Shown: positions 17,125 to 26,900 of the stretch, one piece after another
Numbering within the stretch: the stretch's first letter is position 1
Layout: every line of letters starts with the position of its first letter
NCBI GenBank assembly: GCA_030426395.1
Contig: JAUHYE010000019.1
Location: forward strand, 1-40,858
DNA: 40,858 nucleotides
DNA from: Phycisphaerae bacterium
Lineage (GTDB): Bacteria > Planctomycetota > Phycisphaerae > Phycisphaerales > UBA1924
Direction of reading: 5' to 3'
Program-made: the position numbers and the translations under genes
Notes under the pieces: model-generated
Told to the model about the DNA's origin: nothing
Databases searched by the model: none
Seen by the model: the letters and a program-made list of their open reading frames with translations, nothing else

Positions 17125-19311
17125 ATGCAGAAGATGACACGAACGGGCGCGCTGCTTGCCGTTGCGGCAGGATTGGCCCTTGGATCGGCGGCGTACGGGC
17201 AGGCCGATTGCCCCGCCGACATTGACGGCGACGGCGCGTTGACTCTCTTCGATTTTCTGGAGTTCCAGAACCTGTTCGACGTGGGTGACCTTGCGGCCGA
17301 CTTCGACGGCGACGGCGAGTTGACGCTGTTCGATTTTCTGGAGTTCCAGAACCAATTCGACATGGGCTGCCCTTCGGGCGACTTCACCCAGATCGAGCTT
17401 GCCGCGGTCGAGCTTGGCGCATTCCCGCATGCTGATTATGTTCGCACGTTCAGCGCGGGCGAGGTGATTTCAGTGGCCATCGACCCGGCTCAGGCGGGCG
17501 TGCCAGGTGGCTCGGTCGACGTGTACCTGGTGGCCGACAAGTCGGCGGCCGAGTGGGACGCCGACCCGATGCTCGTGGACGCGCGCGGGCTGCCGCAGCC
17601 GGCGAGCTTTAGTGGTGGTGCTTCGACGGCGGACAACATCGCGATGATGGGCGGCACGGGCTTCCTGAACGCCGACGCCGGCGAGAGCATCGGCGTGCCG
17701 TACGACGTGGTGATCGATGTCGATGGTGACGGCGAATTGAGCGCGGGCGACCTCATCGATGGGTACGACGGCGTCGGGTTCTGGCTGTTCAAAGACCTGA
17801 CGACGTTGGGGCCGGTCGGGACGACACGCGTGGCGACGTATACCGCGACTTTTCCGGGCATTCCGACGTCTCGCGATGAGCAGCGGTTGACGTACCCGAG
17901 TGATATCGCCAGCCGCACGAACGTGCCGGTGGTGATCATCAGCCACGGCAACGGGCAGCAGTATGTGTGGTACGACTACATGCACGACCACTTCGCCAGC
18001 CACGGCTGGGTGGTGATGAGCCACGAGAACGACACGGTGCCGGGCATCGAGACGGCCTCGACCACGACGCTGACGCATACGGATTACTTCTTTGGCAACC
18101 TCGACACGATCGCCGGTGGCGTGCTGGATGGGCGCATCGACCAGAGCCGTACGGTGTGGATCGGCCACAGCCGCGGTGGTGAGGGCGTGGCCCGGGCGTA
18201 CGACCGCATCGTGACGGGCAGCTACAACCCCGTGAACTACTCGCTGGATGACATCCTCGTGGTGTCGAGCATCGCGCCGACGGACTTCGGGAATCGGGCG
18301 CTGCCAGGAGACTCGAACTTCCACCTCATTTACGGTTCGTCGGATGGTGACGTGCGTGGCAGCGTGGGGGGTGGCAGCAAGCCGTTTGCGATCTACGAGC
18401 GCGGCACGGGCGACAAGCAGGTGACCTACATCCAGGGCGCCGACCACAACGATTTCAATTGCTGCGGGTTCAACGACTTCAGCGGGCCTCCGGGCACCGA
18501 GATCGGCCGGCCCGAGGTGCAGCGCGTGGCGCTCATCGACTGGCTGGCGCTCATCCAGCATTACGTGCGCGGCAACGAGCCGGCGCGTGACGTGCTCGAG
18601 CGGCAGTGGGAGAGCCTGGACTATTCGGCGATCGCCGACACGACGGTGGTCGACAACGAGTATCGCCCGGCCCGCGGCGGTGACGACTTCGTGGTCGATG
18701 ACTTCCAGACCCAGAGTTCGACGACGCTGGCCAGCAGCGGCGCGACCGTGACGCTCGGCGTGACCGGCGTGTTCGAGGGGCTGATGCGCGACTTGGACAG
18801 CTCGTACACGTGGAACCCTTCGCAGCCGATGAACGGCATGAGCCGGGCGCGGCCGAGTTCGCCCGACGACACGAGCGGGGTGACGTTCGCGTGGAGCGGC
18901 TCGCCGGCGTCGTACACGTACACGCTGCTGCCAATCCATCGCGACGTGACTGGGTTTGTATCGCTGAGCTTCCGGGCGTGCCAGATCAGCCGCAGCCCGG
19001 AGACGGCCGCCGAACTTGGCGATCTCAGCTTCACGGTGACCCTTGTCGATGGCTCGGGCGGCAGCAGTTCGATCAACATCGGCACGTATGGCGGCGGCGT
19101 CGAGGAGCCCTACCAGCGCACCGGCGATGGCTCGGGTGCTGGGTGGTCGAACGAGTTCGAGACGATCACGATCAGGCTGGCCGACTTCCTGCGAGATGGC
19201 ACGAGCCTGGACCTGTCGGATGTCGAGCAGGTGCGTTTCGAGTTCGGGCCGGGCTCGGGTTCGTCGCAGGGGCGGATCGGGCTGGACGACGTCGAGTTCC
19301 GGATCGAGTAA
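17125..19311 (+). CDS. Secreted alpha/beta hydrolase with N-terminal GC-type dockerin-like module, copy 2
   Basis: The protein has 728 residues. AAGGAG lies 6 nt before ATG. The signal peptide MTRTGALLAVAAGLALGSA leads to CPADIDGDGALTLFDFLEF and a second loop DFDGDGELTLFDF, ending in GC. The EF-hand-like loop DVDGDGELSAGD recurs near residue 200. Catalytic landmarks match copy 1: HGNG, GHSRGGEG (S349), SSDGDV (D407) and GADHNDFNCCG (H441). The C-terminal jelly-roll-like domain starts near VVDDFQT and ends GLDDVEFRIE. The gap to copy 1 is 56 nt without a terminator, and to the ABC ATPase downstream 25 nt, so one long transcript into the transport operon is possible. Divergence from copy 1 is substantial, so substrates may differ. 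Confidence 0.85.
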   Translation: MQKMTRTGALLAVAAGLALGSAAYGQADCPADIDGDGALTLFDFLEFQNLFDVGDLAADFDGDGELTLFDFLEFQNQFDMGCPSGDFTQIELAAVELGAFPHADYVRTFSAGEVISVAIDPAQAGVPGGSVDVYLVADKSAAEWDADPMLVDARGLPQPASFSGGASTADNIAMMGGTGFLNADAGESIGVPYDVVIDVDGDGELSAGDLIDGYDGVGFWLFKDLTTLGPVGTTRVATYTATFPGIPTSRDEQRLTYPSDIASRTNVPVVIISHGNGQQYVWYDYMHDHFASHGWVVMSHENDTVPGIETASTTTLTHTDYFFGNLDTIAGGVLDGRIDQSRTVWIGHSRGGEGVARAYDRIVTGSYNPVNYSLDDILVVSSIAPTDFGNRALPGDSNFHLIYGSSDGDVRGSVGGGSKPFAIYERGTGDKQVTYIQGADHNDFNCCGFNDFSGPPGTEIGRPEVQRVALIDWLALIQHYVRGNEPARDVLERQWESLDYSAIADTTVVDNEYRPARGGDDFVVDDFQTQSSTTLASSGATVTLGVTGVFEGLMRDLDSSYTWNPSQPMNGMSRARPSSPDDTSGVTFAWSGSPASYTYTLLPIHRDVTGFVSLSFRACQISRSPETAAELGDLSFTVTLVDGSGGSSSINIGTYGGGVEEPYQRTGDGSGAGWSNEFETITIRLADFLRDGTSLDLSDVEQVRFEFGPGSGSSQGRIGLDDVEFRIE

Positions 19312-19336
19312 TCGGCGTGCTGCGTAGGCTTGGCCC

Positions 19337-20026
19337 ATGGCCGCGGCCCTGCGCATCGAAGACCTGAGCTTTCGCTACGACCGGGGGGCGGTGGACGCCC
19401 CGCCGGTCGTTCGCGTTGGGCATTTCGAGTTGGCACAGGGCGAGATGGCGTTGCTGCGCGGGCACTCGGGCAGCGGAAAGACGACGCTGCTGAGCCTGGT
19501 GGCCGGGCTGCTCGAGCCGACGCTGGGGCGGGTGGAGATCGCCGGGCAGGAATTGCATGCGTTACGCGGGGGGGCGAGGGACCGGTTCCGCGGTCGGCAC
19601 CTGGGGCTGGTGTTCCAGACGTTCAACCTTTTGCACGGATTTAGCGCGATGGAGAACGTGCTGGCGGGGTTGATGTTCTCGGACATCCCGCGCAAGGAGC
19701 ACGACGAGCGGGCGCGTGCGTTGCTCGGGCGGCTGGGGATTGAGCGCGTGGATGCGCGGCCCGAGGCATTGAGCGTGGGGCAGCAGCAGCGGGTGGCGGT
19801 GGCGCGGGCGGTTGCGGCGCGCCCGACGCTGGTGCTGGCCGACGAGCCGACGGCGAGCCTGGATCCCGAGAACGCGGATGCGGCGATCGAGCTCATCAAG
19901 GGCGCGTGCGCGGAGGCAGGCGCGGCGTTGTTGTGTGTGAGCCATGATCCGGCGGCTTCGTCGCACTTCGAGCGGGTGGAAGACCTGGCAGCGCTCGCCG
20001 GTCCCTCGACGGTGGGCGTGCACTGA
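19337..20026 (+). CDS. ABC transporter ATPase (LolD/MacB/DevA type)
   Basis: The cytosolic ATPase has 229 residues. Walker A GHSGSGKT is at about 42-49, the Q-loop region at GLVFQTFNLLHGFSAMENV, the signature LSVGQQQR at about 145, Walker B LVLADEPTASLD and the H-loop CVSHDP. The NLLHGFSAMENV stretch and the short length are typical of ATPases that drive FtsX-type permeases (LolCDE, MacAB, DevBCA) and do not pump substrate across the membrane themselves. The signature has Val where most ABC proteins have the first Gly (LSGGQ). The stop overlaps the start of the permease gene by one base (TGATG), which indicates coupled translation and a complex with it. The start lies 25 nt after the hydrolase gene. 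Confidence 0.92.
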   Translation: MAAALRIEDLSFRYDRGAVDAPPVVRVGHFELAQGEMALLRGHSGSGKTTLLSLVAGLLEPTLGRVEIAGQELHALRGGARDRFRGRHLGLVFQTFNLLHGFSAMENVLAGLMFSDIPRKEHDERARALLGRLGIERVDARPEALSVGQQQRVAVARAVAARPTLVLADEPTASLDPENADAAIELIKGACAEAGAALLCVSHDPAASSHFERVEDLAALAGPSTVGVH

Positions 20027-21324
20027 TGGCGCTCAGCGGGACTCGGGTTGTGTTGCGGTCGTTGATGGCGCGGCGATTCCAGACGGTGACGACGACGATC
20101 ACGGTCGCGATCGCGGTTGGGTTGCTGCTGACCATCCTGAGCATGCGCGACGCGACGCGGCAGACGCTCGAGCGTGGGGCGGGCAACATGCACCTGGTGG
20201 TGTCAGCCGAGCCCTCATCGCTGGTGAGCGTGCTGAACTCGGTGTTCCACGCGGGTGCGCCCAGCAGGGCGATGACGTGGTTGCAGGTGCAGCAGTTGCA
20301 ACGCGACCCGCGCGTGGCATACGCGCTTCCGATCCAGCAGGGGGACTCGTTCGAGGACTACCCGGTGACGGCTGTCGAGCCGGATTTCTTCGAGCAATTC
20401 AGCCCCGATGCGGAGTATGACCCCGAGCGCGATGGTGAGGATGGGCGATGGGGTGTGTCGAGCGGGCGGTTGATCGAGGGGCGATTCGAGGCCGTGCTTG
20501 GGGCTCGTGTGGCGCAGGAGACGGGGCTCGGCGTCGGCGACGAGTTGCTGCTGACGTGCGGGCTCGCGGGTGGCGGGTTCGTGCACGGCGGATTCAGTTA
20601 TAAGGTGGTGGGCGTGCTCGAACTCAGGGACACGCCGCACGATCGTGTTGTATTTGCCGATCTCGCGTCGGGATGGGTCATCCATGCGCAGGACAAGCGG
20701 GATCGGCAGGTGGGTGGCAAGGCCGATCGCGTGACCGAGGACGACCTGTCGGCGGCGGATCGGCTGGTGACCGGCGTGTACGTGCGCGGGGTGGTGCGCG
20801 AGGGGCGGCAGGCGTCGGCGGCTGTTGCCGAGTTGGCGAGCGACCTTCGGCGGAACCCGTCGCTGACGGTGGCGTCGCCGGCGTCGGAGATCGACGCGCT
20901 GTTCCGGTTCGTGAGCCGGGTCGATCGGCTGCTGATCGCGATGGCGTTCGTGGTGCTGGTGTCCGGCGCGGTGTCGATCATGCTGGCGCTGTACTCAGCC
21001 GGGCAGATGCGGCGGCGGGAGATCGCGACCTTCCGAGTGTTGGGCGCCAGCCGGGGACGGATCGTGCTGTGGGTGCTGGCCGAGGCGGTGATCCTGGGTG
21101 CGGCCGGCGCGGTCGTGGGCGTGGTGATGAGCGTGCTGGGCGGCTGGGCGGTCTCGGTGGGGCTCAAGGCGCAGTTGGGGCTGGTTGTTGAGCCAGCAGT
21201 TTCCCCGGCGGCGTTCGGGGTGGTGGGTATAGCGGCCGTCGTGCTGGCGGCGCTGGCGGGGGTGGCTCCGGCGGTGCTGGCGTATCGGACGGCCGTGGCG
21301 GCCCACCTTCGGCCCCTGGGCTAG
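20026..21324 (+). CDS. FtsX-like ABC permease (MacB/LolC family)
   Basis: The inner-membrane protein has 432 residues and the classical four-helix FtsX plan: one helix near 22-42 (TVTTTITVAIAVGLLLTILS), a large periplasmic domain (about 45-300), then three helices near 300-325, 348-378 and 398-425. The C-terminal part shows the FtsX signature region, REIATFRVLGASRGRIVLWV followed by a Gly/Ala-rich helix. Such permeases couple cytosolic ATP hydrolysis to movement of a periplasmic domain, extracting lipoproteins or driving efflux through partners. It is translationally coupled to the ATPase (one-base overlap) and is followed after 10 nt by the pseudoprotease gene. The periplasmic domain contains a long charged stretch (HAQDKRDRQVGGKADRVTE). 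The transported or regulated substrate is unknown. Confidence 0.9.
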   Translation: MALSGTRVVLRSLMARRFQTVTTTITVAIAVGLLLTILSMRDATRQTLERGAGNMHLVVSAEPSSLVSVLNSVFHAGAPSRAMTWLQVQQLQRDPRVAYALPIQQGDSFEDYPVTAVEPDFFEQFSPDAEYDPERDGEDGRWGVSSGRLIEGRFEAVLGARVAQETGLGVGDELLLTCGLAGGGFVHGGFSYKVVGVLELRDTPHDRVVFADLASGWVIHAQDKRDRQVGGKADRVTEDDLSAADRLVTGVYVRGVVREGRQASAAVAELASDLRRNPSLTVASPASEIDALFRFVSRVDRLLIAMAFVVLVSGAVSIMLALYSAGQMRRREIATFRVLGASRGRIVLWVLAEAVILGAAGAVVGVVMSVLGGWAVSVGLKAQLGLVVEPAVSPAAFGVVGIAAVVLAALAGVAPAVLAYRTAVAAHLRPLG

Positions 21325-21334
21325 CCTTGTGCCC

Positions 21335-22765
21335 ATGATGGACGAAACGAATCAGCGGAAGGTGCCGCCGGCGGTCTTCGTCGGGGGCGTTCTTGCACTT
21401 GTCGTGTGCGTGGTTGCCGCGGTCGCGGTGTTCGAGGCGAATTCGGGCAGCGCTCCGCAAGTCGCGACACCAACGGCCGATGCTTCCCTGCCGGTGTCAC
21501 GGAACGGCGCGATCGCCGAGACCGTGAGTGTGCGGGAGCAAGTCGCCCAGACGGCCCAGCACCAGGACATCGGGCTGATGGCGATGGCGCCGATGTACAC
21601 GCCCGCGGTGGTGGGGGTGGAGTTGTTCGAGGCCGACGCGACCGAGCCGATGCCGACGGTGACCGGGTTCTTCACCGGGCCGGGCCGGGTGGTGGTGCCG
21701 AGGTCGGCGGTCGTCGGTGCGGTGCGCGGCGAGGTGGTGCTCGATATCGGGCGGCGCTTCGAGGTCCAAAGAATCGTGGCGGACCTGCCGCAGGTGGATC
21801 TCGTGTTGTTGCAGGTCGACCTGCCGAGCGAGCTAATGCGCGGGTTGCAGGTGGCGGTGCTCGAGCCGTTCCCCGAAGAGACGCTGCTGGCGATGGGGCA
21901 GGCCGCCGAGCCCGGAGCCGAGGACCCGGGACACCCGTTGTCGGTGCTCGAGGTGGCCCGCGTGCGCGTGGTCGAACAGGTGGTGCGGATCGAGATGGCC
22001 TCGCCGCTGCAGGGCAATTCGATGGGCGCGCCGCTGCTCAACGACACGGGGAAATTGGCGGGATACGTGGGCAAGGGTGCCGAGGGCGATCCGATTGTCT
22101 ATGGGGCGGAGCGTTTGCTACGCCTCGAAGCTTTGCCCGGCTTGAGCCTGGCCGAGTGGACGGGCGGCAAGACCGTGGAATCGACGCGACCGCCGCCCGA
22201 GACCGAGGACCTGTGGGCCGAGATCCGGGCGTTGCCGCGACCCGAGGGGTTCGACGCGGCGCCGACGGAGTTCCGCGGGTTCGACGTGCGGCCGGCGAAG
22301 ATCGAGTTGGTCGACGGCGGGTTGCGGCTGGATGATCGATTCACGGTGACGGGCTCGGGGACGAAGGCCGACCCATACGTGCTGCCGTGGGCGCTGATGA
22401 TGTCGGCCAGCGAGACGTTCAACCCGGCACGCGGCAAGGACGTGCTGCCCGAGCGGGTGACGATGTTCGAGGGCGAGTGGGTGCGGTTCGAGGGCAGCCT
22501 GGCCATCCCGTTCGCCGAGCGGTTTGTCAGCGAATTGCTCCTGATGCAGCACCCGTGGGACGGGTGTTGTCTGGGTGTGCCCCCGACGCCGTATGATGCC
22601 ATCGAGGTGGCGCTGGCGGCCCCGATCGAGCAGCGGCCTCAGTTCGGCGTGCTGACCGGTCAGCTCAAGGTCGACCCCTTCGTGCGTGGGCAGTGGTTGT
22701 ACGGCATGTACTTGATGGAAAACGCGGGGCTTTCGCGGCCGGCCGAGGAGCGGGAGGACAACTGA
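21335..22765 (+). CDS. Membrane-anchored trypsin-fold pseudoprotease with a DUF3299-like C-terminal domain
   Basis: The protein has 476 residues, with an N-terminal anchor (about 10-34) and the rest periplasmic. Residues about 105-250 follow an HtrA/trypsin-like layout. TGFFTGPGRVVVPRSAVVGA matches the segment that normally carries the catalytic His, but the His is absent (residues 120-126 read VVPRSAV). VDLVLLQVD keeps the Asp (D155). QGNSMGAPLLNDTGKLAGYV keeps the Ser (S229) in GNSMGAP. So the triad is incomplete and the domain is probably a binding module. The last part (about 350-460) contains MMSASETFNPARGKD, HPWDGCCLGVPPTPYDAIEV and LTGQLKV, which resembles DUF3299. I recall DUF3299 genes beside LolD/FtsX-type ABC genes in other bacteria; this needs checking. 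The start could also be GTG 21329 or ATG 21338. It overlaps the adaptor gene by one base. Confidence 0.7.
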   Translation: MMDETNQRKVPPAVFVGGVLALVVCVVAAVAVFEANSGSAPQVATPTADASLPVSRNGAIAETVSVREQVAQTAQHQDIGLMAMAPMYTPAVVGVELFEADATEPMPTVTGFFTGPGRVVVPRSAVVGAVRGEVVLDIGRRFEVQRIVADLPQVDLVLLQVDLPSELMRGLQVAVLEPFPEETLLAMGQAAEPGAEDPGHPLSVLEVARVRVVEQVVRIEMASPLQGNSMGAPLLNDTGKLAGYVGKGAEGDPIVYGAERLLRLEALPGLSLAEWTGGKTVESTRPPPETEDLWAEIRALPRPEGFDAAPTEFRGFDVRPAKIELVDGGLRLDDRFTVTGSGTKADPYVLPWALMMSASETFNPARGKDVLPERVTMFEGEWVRFEGSLAIPFAERFVSELLLMQHPWDGCCLGVPPTPYDAIEVALAAPIEQRPQFGVLTGQLKVDPFVRGQWLYGMYLMENAGLSRPAEEREDN

Positions 22766-23955
22766 TGCGAGCGAGTGTGGCCGCCCTCTGGGTGGCGCTG
22801 GGGGCGGCGGTACTGACGCCGATGGCGGCGTTGGCCCAGGCGCCGGCGACGAGCGTGCGAATCGATCAGGCCCGAAGCGAGCCGTTGGAGACGTGGCGCG
22901 AGACGACCGGGCAGATCCGGGCGACTCGCCGCAGCGTGCTGGCGGCCGAGGAAGAGGGGCTCGTTACCCAGGTGATGGTCCGCGAGGGCGACCGGGTCGA
23001 GGCCGGCCAGGTCATCGCGCGGCTTGACGACAAGCGTGCGGCCCTCGAGCTTCGGCGTGCCGAGGCGGTGCTGCTGAGCGCTCGTGCGTCGGTCGCCGAG
23101 CGTGAGGCATTGCTGGAGAACGCCCGGCGTGACCTGGAGCGCGTGCAGCAGACCTACGACCGCGGCGGCGGCAACGAGCGCGAGATCGACCAGGCCCGCA
23201 CCGACTTGCAGGCCGCCGAGGCGCGTTTGTCGGCGGCCGAGGCGGACGTGGTGCTCAACGAGGTGCTGGTCGACCTTGCCAAGACGCGGCTGGAGGACAT
23301 GGTCGTCAAGGCGCCGTTCGCCGGACGGATCGTTCGTCGCAACGCCGAGGCGGGGCAGTGGCTCGGCGGCGGTGACGCCGTGGCCGAGATCGTGTCGCTC
23401 GACACCGTCGAGGCGTGGATCGACGTGCCCGAGCGGTTGGTCGCCCGGCTCGGCCAAGAGGGCAGCCAGGTGCGCGTGCGCATCCCGGCGACGGGCGACG
23501 AGGTCGAGGCCGAGAGCTTCACGATCGTGCCCGATGCCGACGCTCGCAGCCGGCTGTTCCCGGTGCGCATCGTGCTCGAGAATGGCGACGAGCGATTCCG
23601 GCCCGGCATGAGCGCCCTGGGGCTGACGCCAACGGGCGTGACCGAGCCGACGATCACGATCCACAAGGACGCGATGCTGCGTGACGACGCGGGCGAGTTC
23701 GTGTACTTCGCGGTGCCGGGGCAGGGCGGGGGGTATGCCGCAGCGCCGGCTCGGGTGACGCGGCTGTTCGCCGCGGGGAACCGTGTGGCGATCCGAGCCG
23801 GGGCGCTGCCGCCGGGTGCGATGGTGGTGGTCGAGGGCAACGAGCGGATGTACCCGATGCAGCCGCTGGATATCTTGAATCTTCCCGAGGCGGACTCGCG
23901 GGGGCAGAGCGCGGGCGGCGGCGACGATGGCGCACAGCCCGCCGGAGGGGCTTGA
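22765..23955 (+). CDS. RND efflux periplasmic adaptor (membrane fusion protein)
   Basis: The protein has 396 residues. It starts at the ATG overlapping the previous stop (TGATG), with GGAGGA upstream. The signal peptide MRASVAALWVALGAAVLTP ends near LAQA. The order is that of HlyD/AcrA adaptors: a beta strand and lipoyl half (LVTQVMVREGDRVEAGQVIARLDD), an alpha-helical hairpin (about 85-160, heptad-rich RAEAVLLSARASVAEREALLEN), the second lipoyl half (VVKAPFAGRIVRRNAEAGQW), a beta-barrel and a membrane-proximal domain (PPGAMVVVEGNERM). The tail is Gly/Asp-rich. It would link the inner-membrane pump to an outer-membrane channel. No TolC-like gene is in the window. There is no lipobox Cys, so it is likely soluble or held by the signal anchor. 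The next gene starts 3 nt later. Confidence 0.93.
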   Translation: MRASVAALWVALGAAVLTPMAALAQAPATSVRIDQARSEPLETWRETTGQIRATRRSVLAAEEEGLVTQVMVREGDRVEAGQVIARLDDKRAALELRRAEAVLLSARASVAEREALLENARRDLERVQQTYDRGGGNEREIDQARTDLQAAEARLSAAEADVVLNEVLVDLAKTRLEDMVVKAPFAGRIVRRNAEAGQWLGGGDAVAEIVSLDTVEAWIDVPERLVARLGQEGSQVRVRIPATGDEVEAESFTIVPDADARSRLFPVRIVLENGDERFRPGMSALGLTPTGVTEPTITIHKDAMLRDDAGEFVYFAVPGQGGGYAAAPARVTRLFAAGNRVAIRAGALPPGAMVVVEGNERMYPMQPLDILNLPEADSRGQSAGGGDDGAQPAGGA

Positions 23956-23958
23956 TCC

Positions 23959-26900
23959 GTGGACCTTGTTCGACTTGCGATCCAACGCCCGGTGGGCGTT
24001 GTCGTGGCGGTGCTGATCGTGGTGATGTTCGGGCTGATCGGGGTGGGCGCCATCCCGATCCAGCTCACGCCGTCGGTCGACCGGCCGATCATCACGGTGA
24101 CGACCAACTGGCCGGGCCGCAGCCCGCAGGAGGTGGTCGACGAGATCACCAAGGAGCAGGAGGAGCGGCTCAAGAACGTGTCGAACCTCAAGTCGATGCG
24201 ATCGCTGAGCAGCGAGGGCTCGGCGTCGGTGACGCTCGAGTACTACATCGGCACCGACATCGACCGTGCGCTTCAGGAGGTGTCCGATGCGCTGCGGCAG
24301 GTGCCCGATTATCCCGAAGAGGTCGACGAGCCGATCATCGCCGATACGAGCGGCGGCCCCGAGAACGCGATCGCGTGGATCATCCTGGACATCGATCCCG
24401 ACTATCTGGACGAGTTCAAGGACTTCGACATCTCGACGATCTTCGACCAGGTGGACCGTGAGATCCGGCCGTTCCTCGAGCGCGTGGGCGGGGTCGCGGA
24501 GGTGAATGTCTACGGCGGGCGCGAGCGCGAGGTGCGCGTGCTGCTGGATCCGTCGGCGATGGCGCTGCGCGGGCTCAACCACATCGACGTGTTCGAGGCC
24601 CTGCGCGGCGAGAACCGCAACGTGTCGGCGGGCACGATCGCCGAGGGCAAGCGGGATTACCGCGTCCGTGTCGTCGGGCAATTCAATGAACCCGAGCAGG
24701 TGCTGGGCACCATCGTGGCGTACCGCGACGGCAAGCCCGTGTACCTGCGCGACATCGGCACGGTCGAGCTGAGCCACCAGAAGTCGCGCGGGTTCGTGCG
24801 GTCGCTGGGCCAGCCGTGTTTGGCGATCAACGTGCTGCGGCAGACCGACGCCAACGTGGTCGAGGTCATGGCGGGCGTCAACGAGCAGATCGAGCAGGTG
24901 CGGCTGGACATCCTGCCCAACCTCGACGACCGCGTCGGCCCGCACCTGCGGCTGCGGCAGGTGTACGACGAGACGACGTACATCAGTTCGGCCATCGACC
25001 TCGTGCTCCAGAACCTGTGGATCGGCGGCATATTGGCCGGCGTGGTGCTGCTGGTCTTCCTGCGCAGCGTGCCGGCGACGCTGGTGATCGCGCTGGCCAT
25101 CCCGATCTCGGTCATCGGCACCTTCCTGGTGCTGCTGGGGCTGGGACGAACGCTGAACGTGATTTCGCTGGCGGGGCTGGCGTTCGCGGTGGGCATGGTG
25201 GTCGACAACGCCATCGTGGTGCTCGAGAACATCGACCGACACCGGGCGATGGGCAAGAAGCCCGCGGCCGCGGCCTACGACGGGGCGAAAGAAGTCTGGG
25301 GCGCGGTGCTGGCGTCGACGCTGACCACGGTGGTCGTATTCGTGCCGATCCTGACCATCCAGGAGGAGGCCGGCCAGCTCTTCCGGGATATCTCCCTTGC
25401 CATCGTGGGCGCGGTGTCGCTGTCGATGATCGTGTCGCTCACGGTGATCCCCGCCGCCAGCGCGAGCTGGCTGGGCGAGACGCGCGAGCCGAAGACCCGC
25501 TTCGGCCGGGCCGTCCGCAGCCTGGGCGGGCTGGCGACGCTCGGCACGATGTTGTGCGACGGGTTCGGTCGGGTGATCTCGTGGCTCATGGGCTCGTGGC
25601 GCGGCTTCACGCTGCGGCCGCTGGCGATCGTCGTGCTGACGGCGGCCAGCCTGCTGCTCTCGTGGATGCTCATGCCGCCCCTGGACTACCTGCCCGCGGG
25701 CAACCGCAACCTGGTGTTCGGTGGGTTGCTCCTGCCCCCGGGGCAGAGCATTGAGGCGCGCACCGAGCTGGCCGAGCGCATGGAGTCGATGGTGGGGCCC
25801 TACACGCTCCAGGAGATCAAGGGCGGCGAGGTGTCGCAGCTTCCCAAGATCCCCTACGGCTACGCGCCCGACCCCGAGACCGGCGAGATGCCGTCGTACG
25901 AGCCGGTGGCGATCGAGAATTTCTTCATCGGCGCCTTCGGCACGCAGATGTTCGCGGGCGCCACCAGCGCCAACGAGCGCGTGGTGATCCCCGTCGGCCA
26001 GATCCTGACCAACACGTTCAACCGGCTCAACGGCGACATCTTCGGCGGCGCGAGCCAGGCGTCGCTCTTCGGCCGCGGCGCGGCGGGCGGGGGCACCATC
26101 GACATCGAGATCAGCGGGCCCAACCTGGACAAGGTCAAGGACGTGGCCCAGCAGGCCTTCATGGCGGCGGCGGGCGAGTACGGCTACGGCCGCGTGCAGC
26201 CCAGCCCGGCGAACTTCAGCCTGGGCCAGCCCGAGCTGCGGGCGCAGGTCAACGCGGTGGGCCGCGACCTGGGCCTGACCACCGAGGGCGTCGGGCTCGC
26301 GGTGCGCGGCCTGTTCGACGGCGTGTACGTGGGCGACTACCAGCTCGATGGCGAGCAGGTCGACCTGGTCATGCTGCCCTTCGGCGGCCGGCTGGACTAC
26401 ATGGAGCGCATGCTCAGCGTGCCCATCGCCACCCCCGCGGGCCCGGTCGTTCCCGTCGACAGCGTGGTGGACATCACGCGCAGCACGGCGCCGCAGGAGA
26501 TCAGCCGCGTCGAGGAGCTTCCCAGCGTGACCATCAACGTGCGGCCGCCCGAGGGCGTGCCGGTGGCCGAGGTGATCACGAAGATCCGCAACGACATCAT
26601 CAAGCCCCTGCGCGACAGCGGCCAGATCGATTCGACCATGCGCATCCGGATGGAGGGCACCGCCGCCAAGCTCGACGAGGTGCAGCAGGCGATGTTCGGC
26701 GTGGGCGGGCAGGACGTGGACGGGGCCGGCGGCGCTTCGGCTGGTGGGGGCACGGGCGGCGGCACGGGCTCGAAGGTGCTTTGGGCGCTCGGCGGCGTCG
26801 CGCAGTTCGGCGGGCTGGCGCTGGCGATCGTGACGCTCGTAGTCTCGGCCCGGCGCAACCAGCCGTGGTACGCCTACGGCGCGGTGGGCCTGGTGCTGCT

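Noticed and set aside
22660-25242. 860-codon open frame on the reverse strand
   Set aside because: Antisense to the adaptor and RND pump. Composition is low-complexity His/Arg/Asp typical of shadows in GC-rich DNA.
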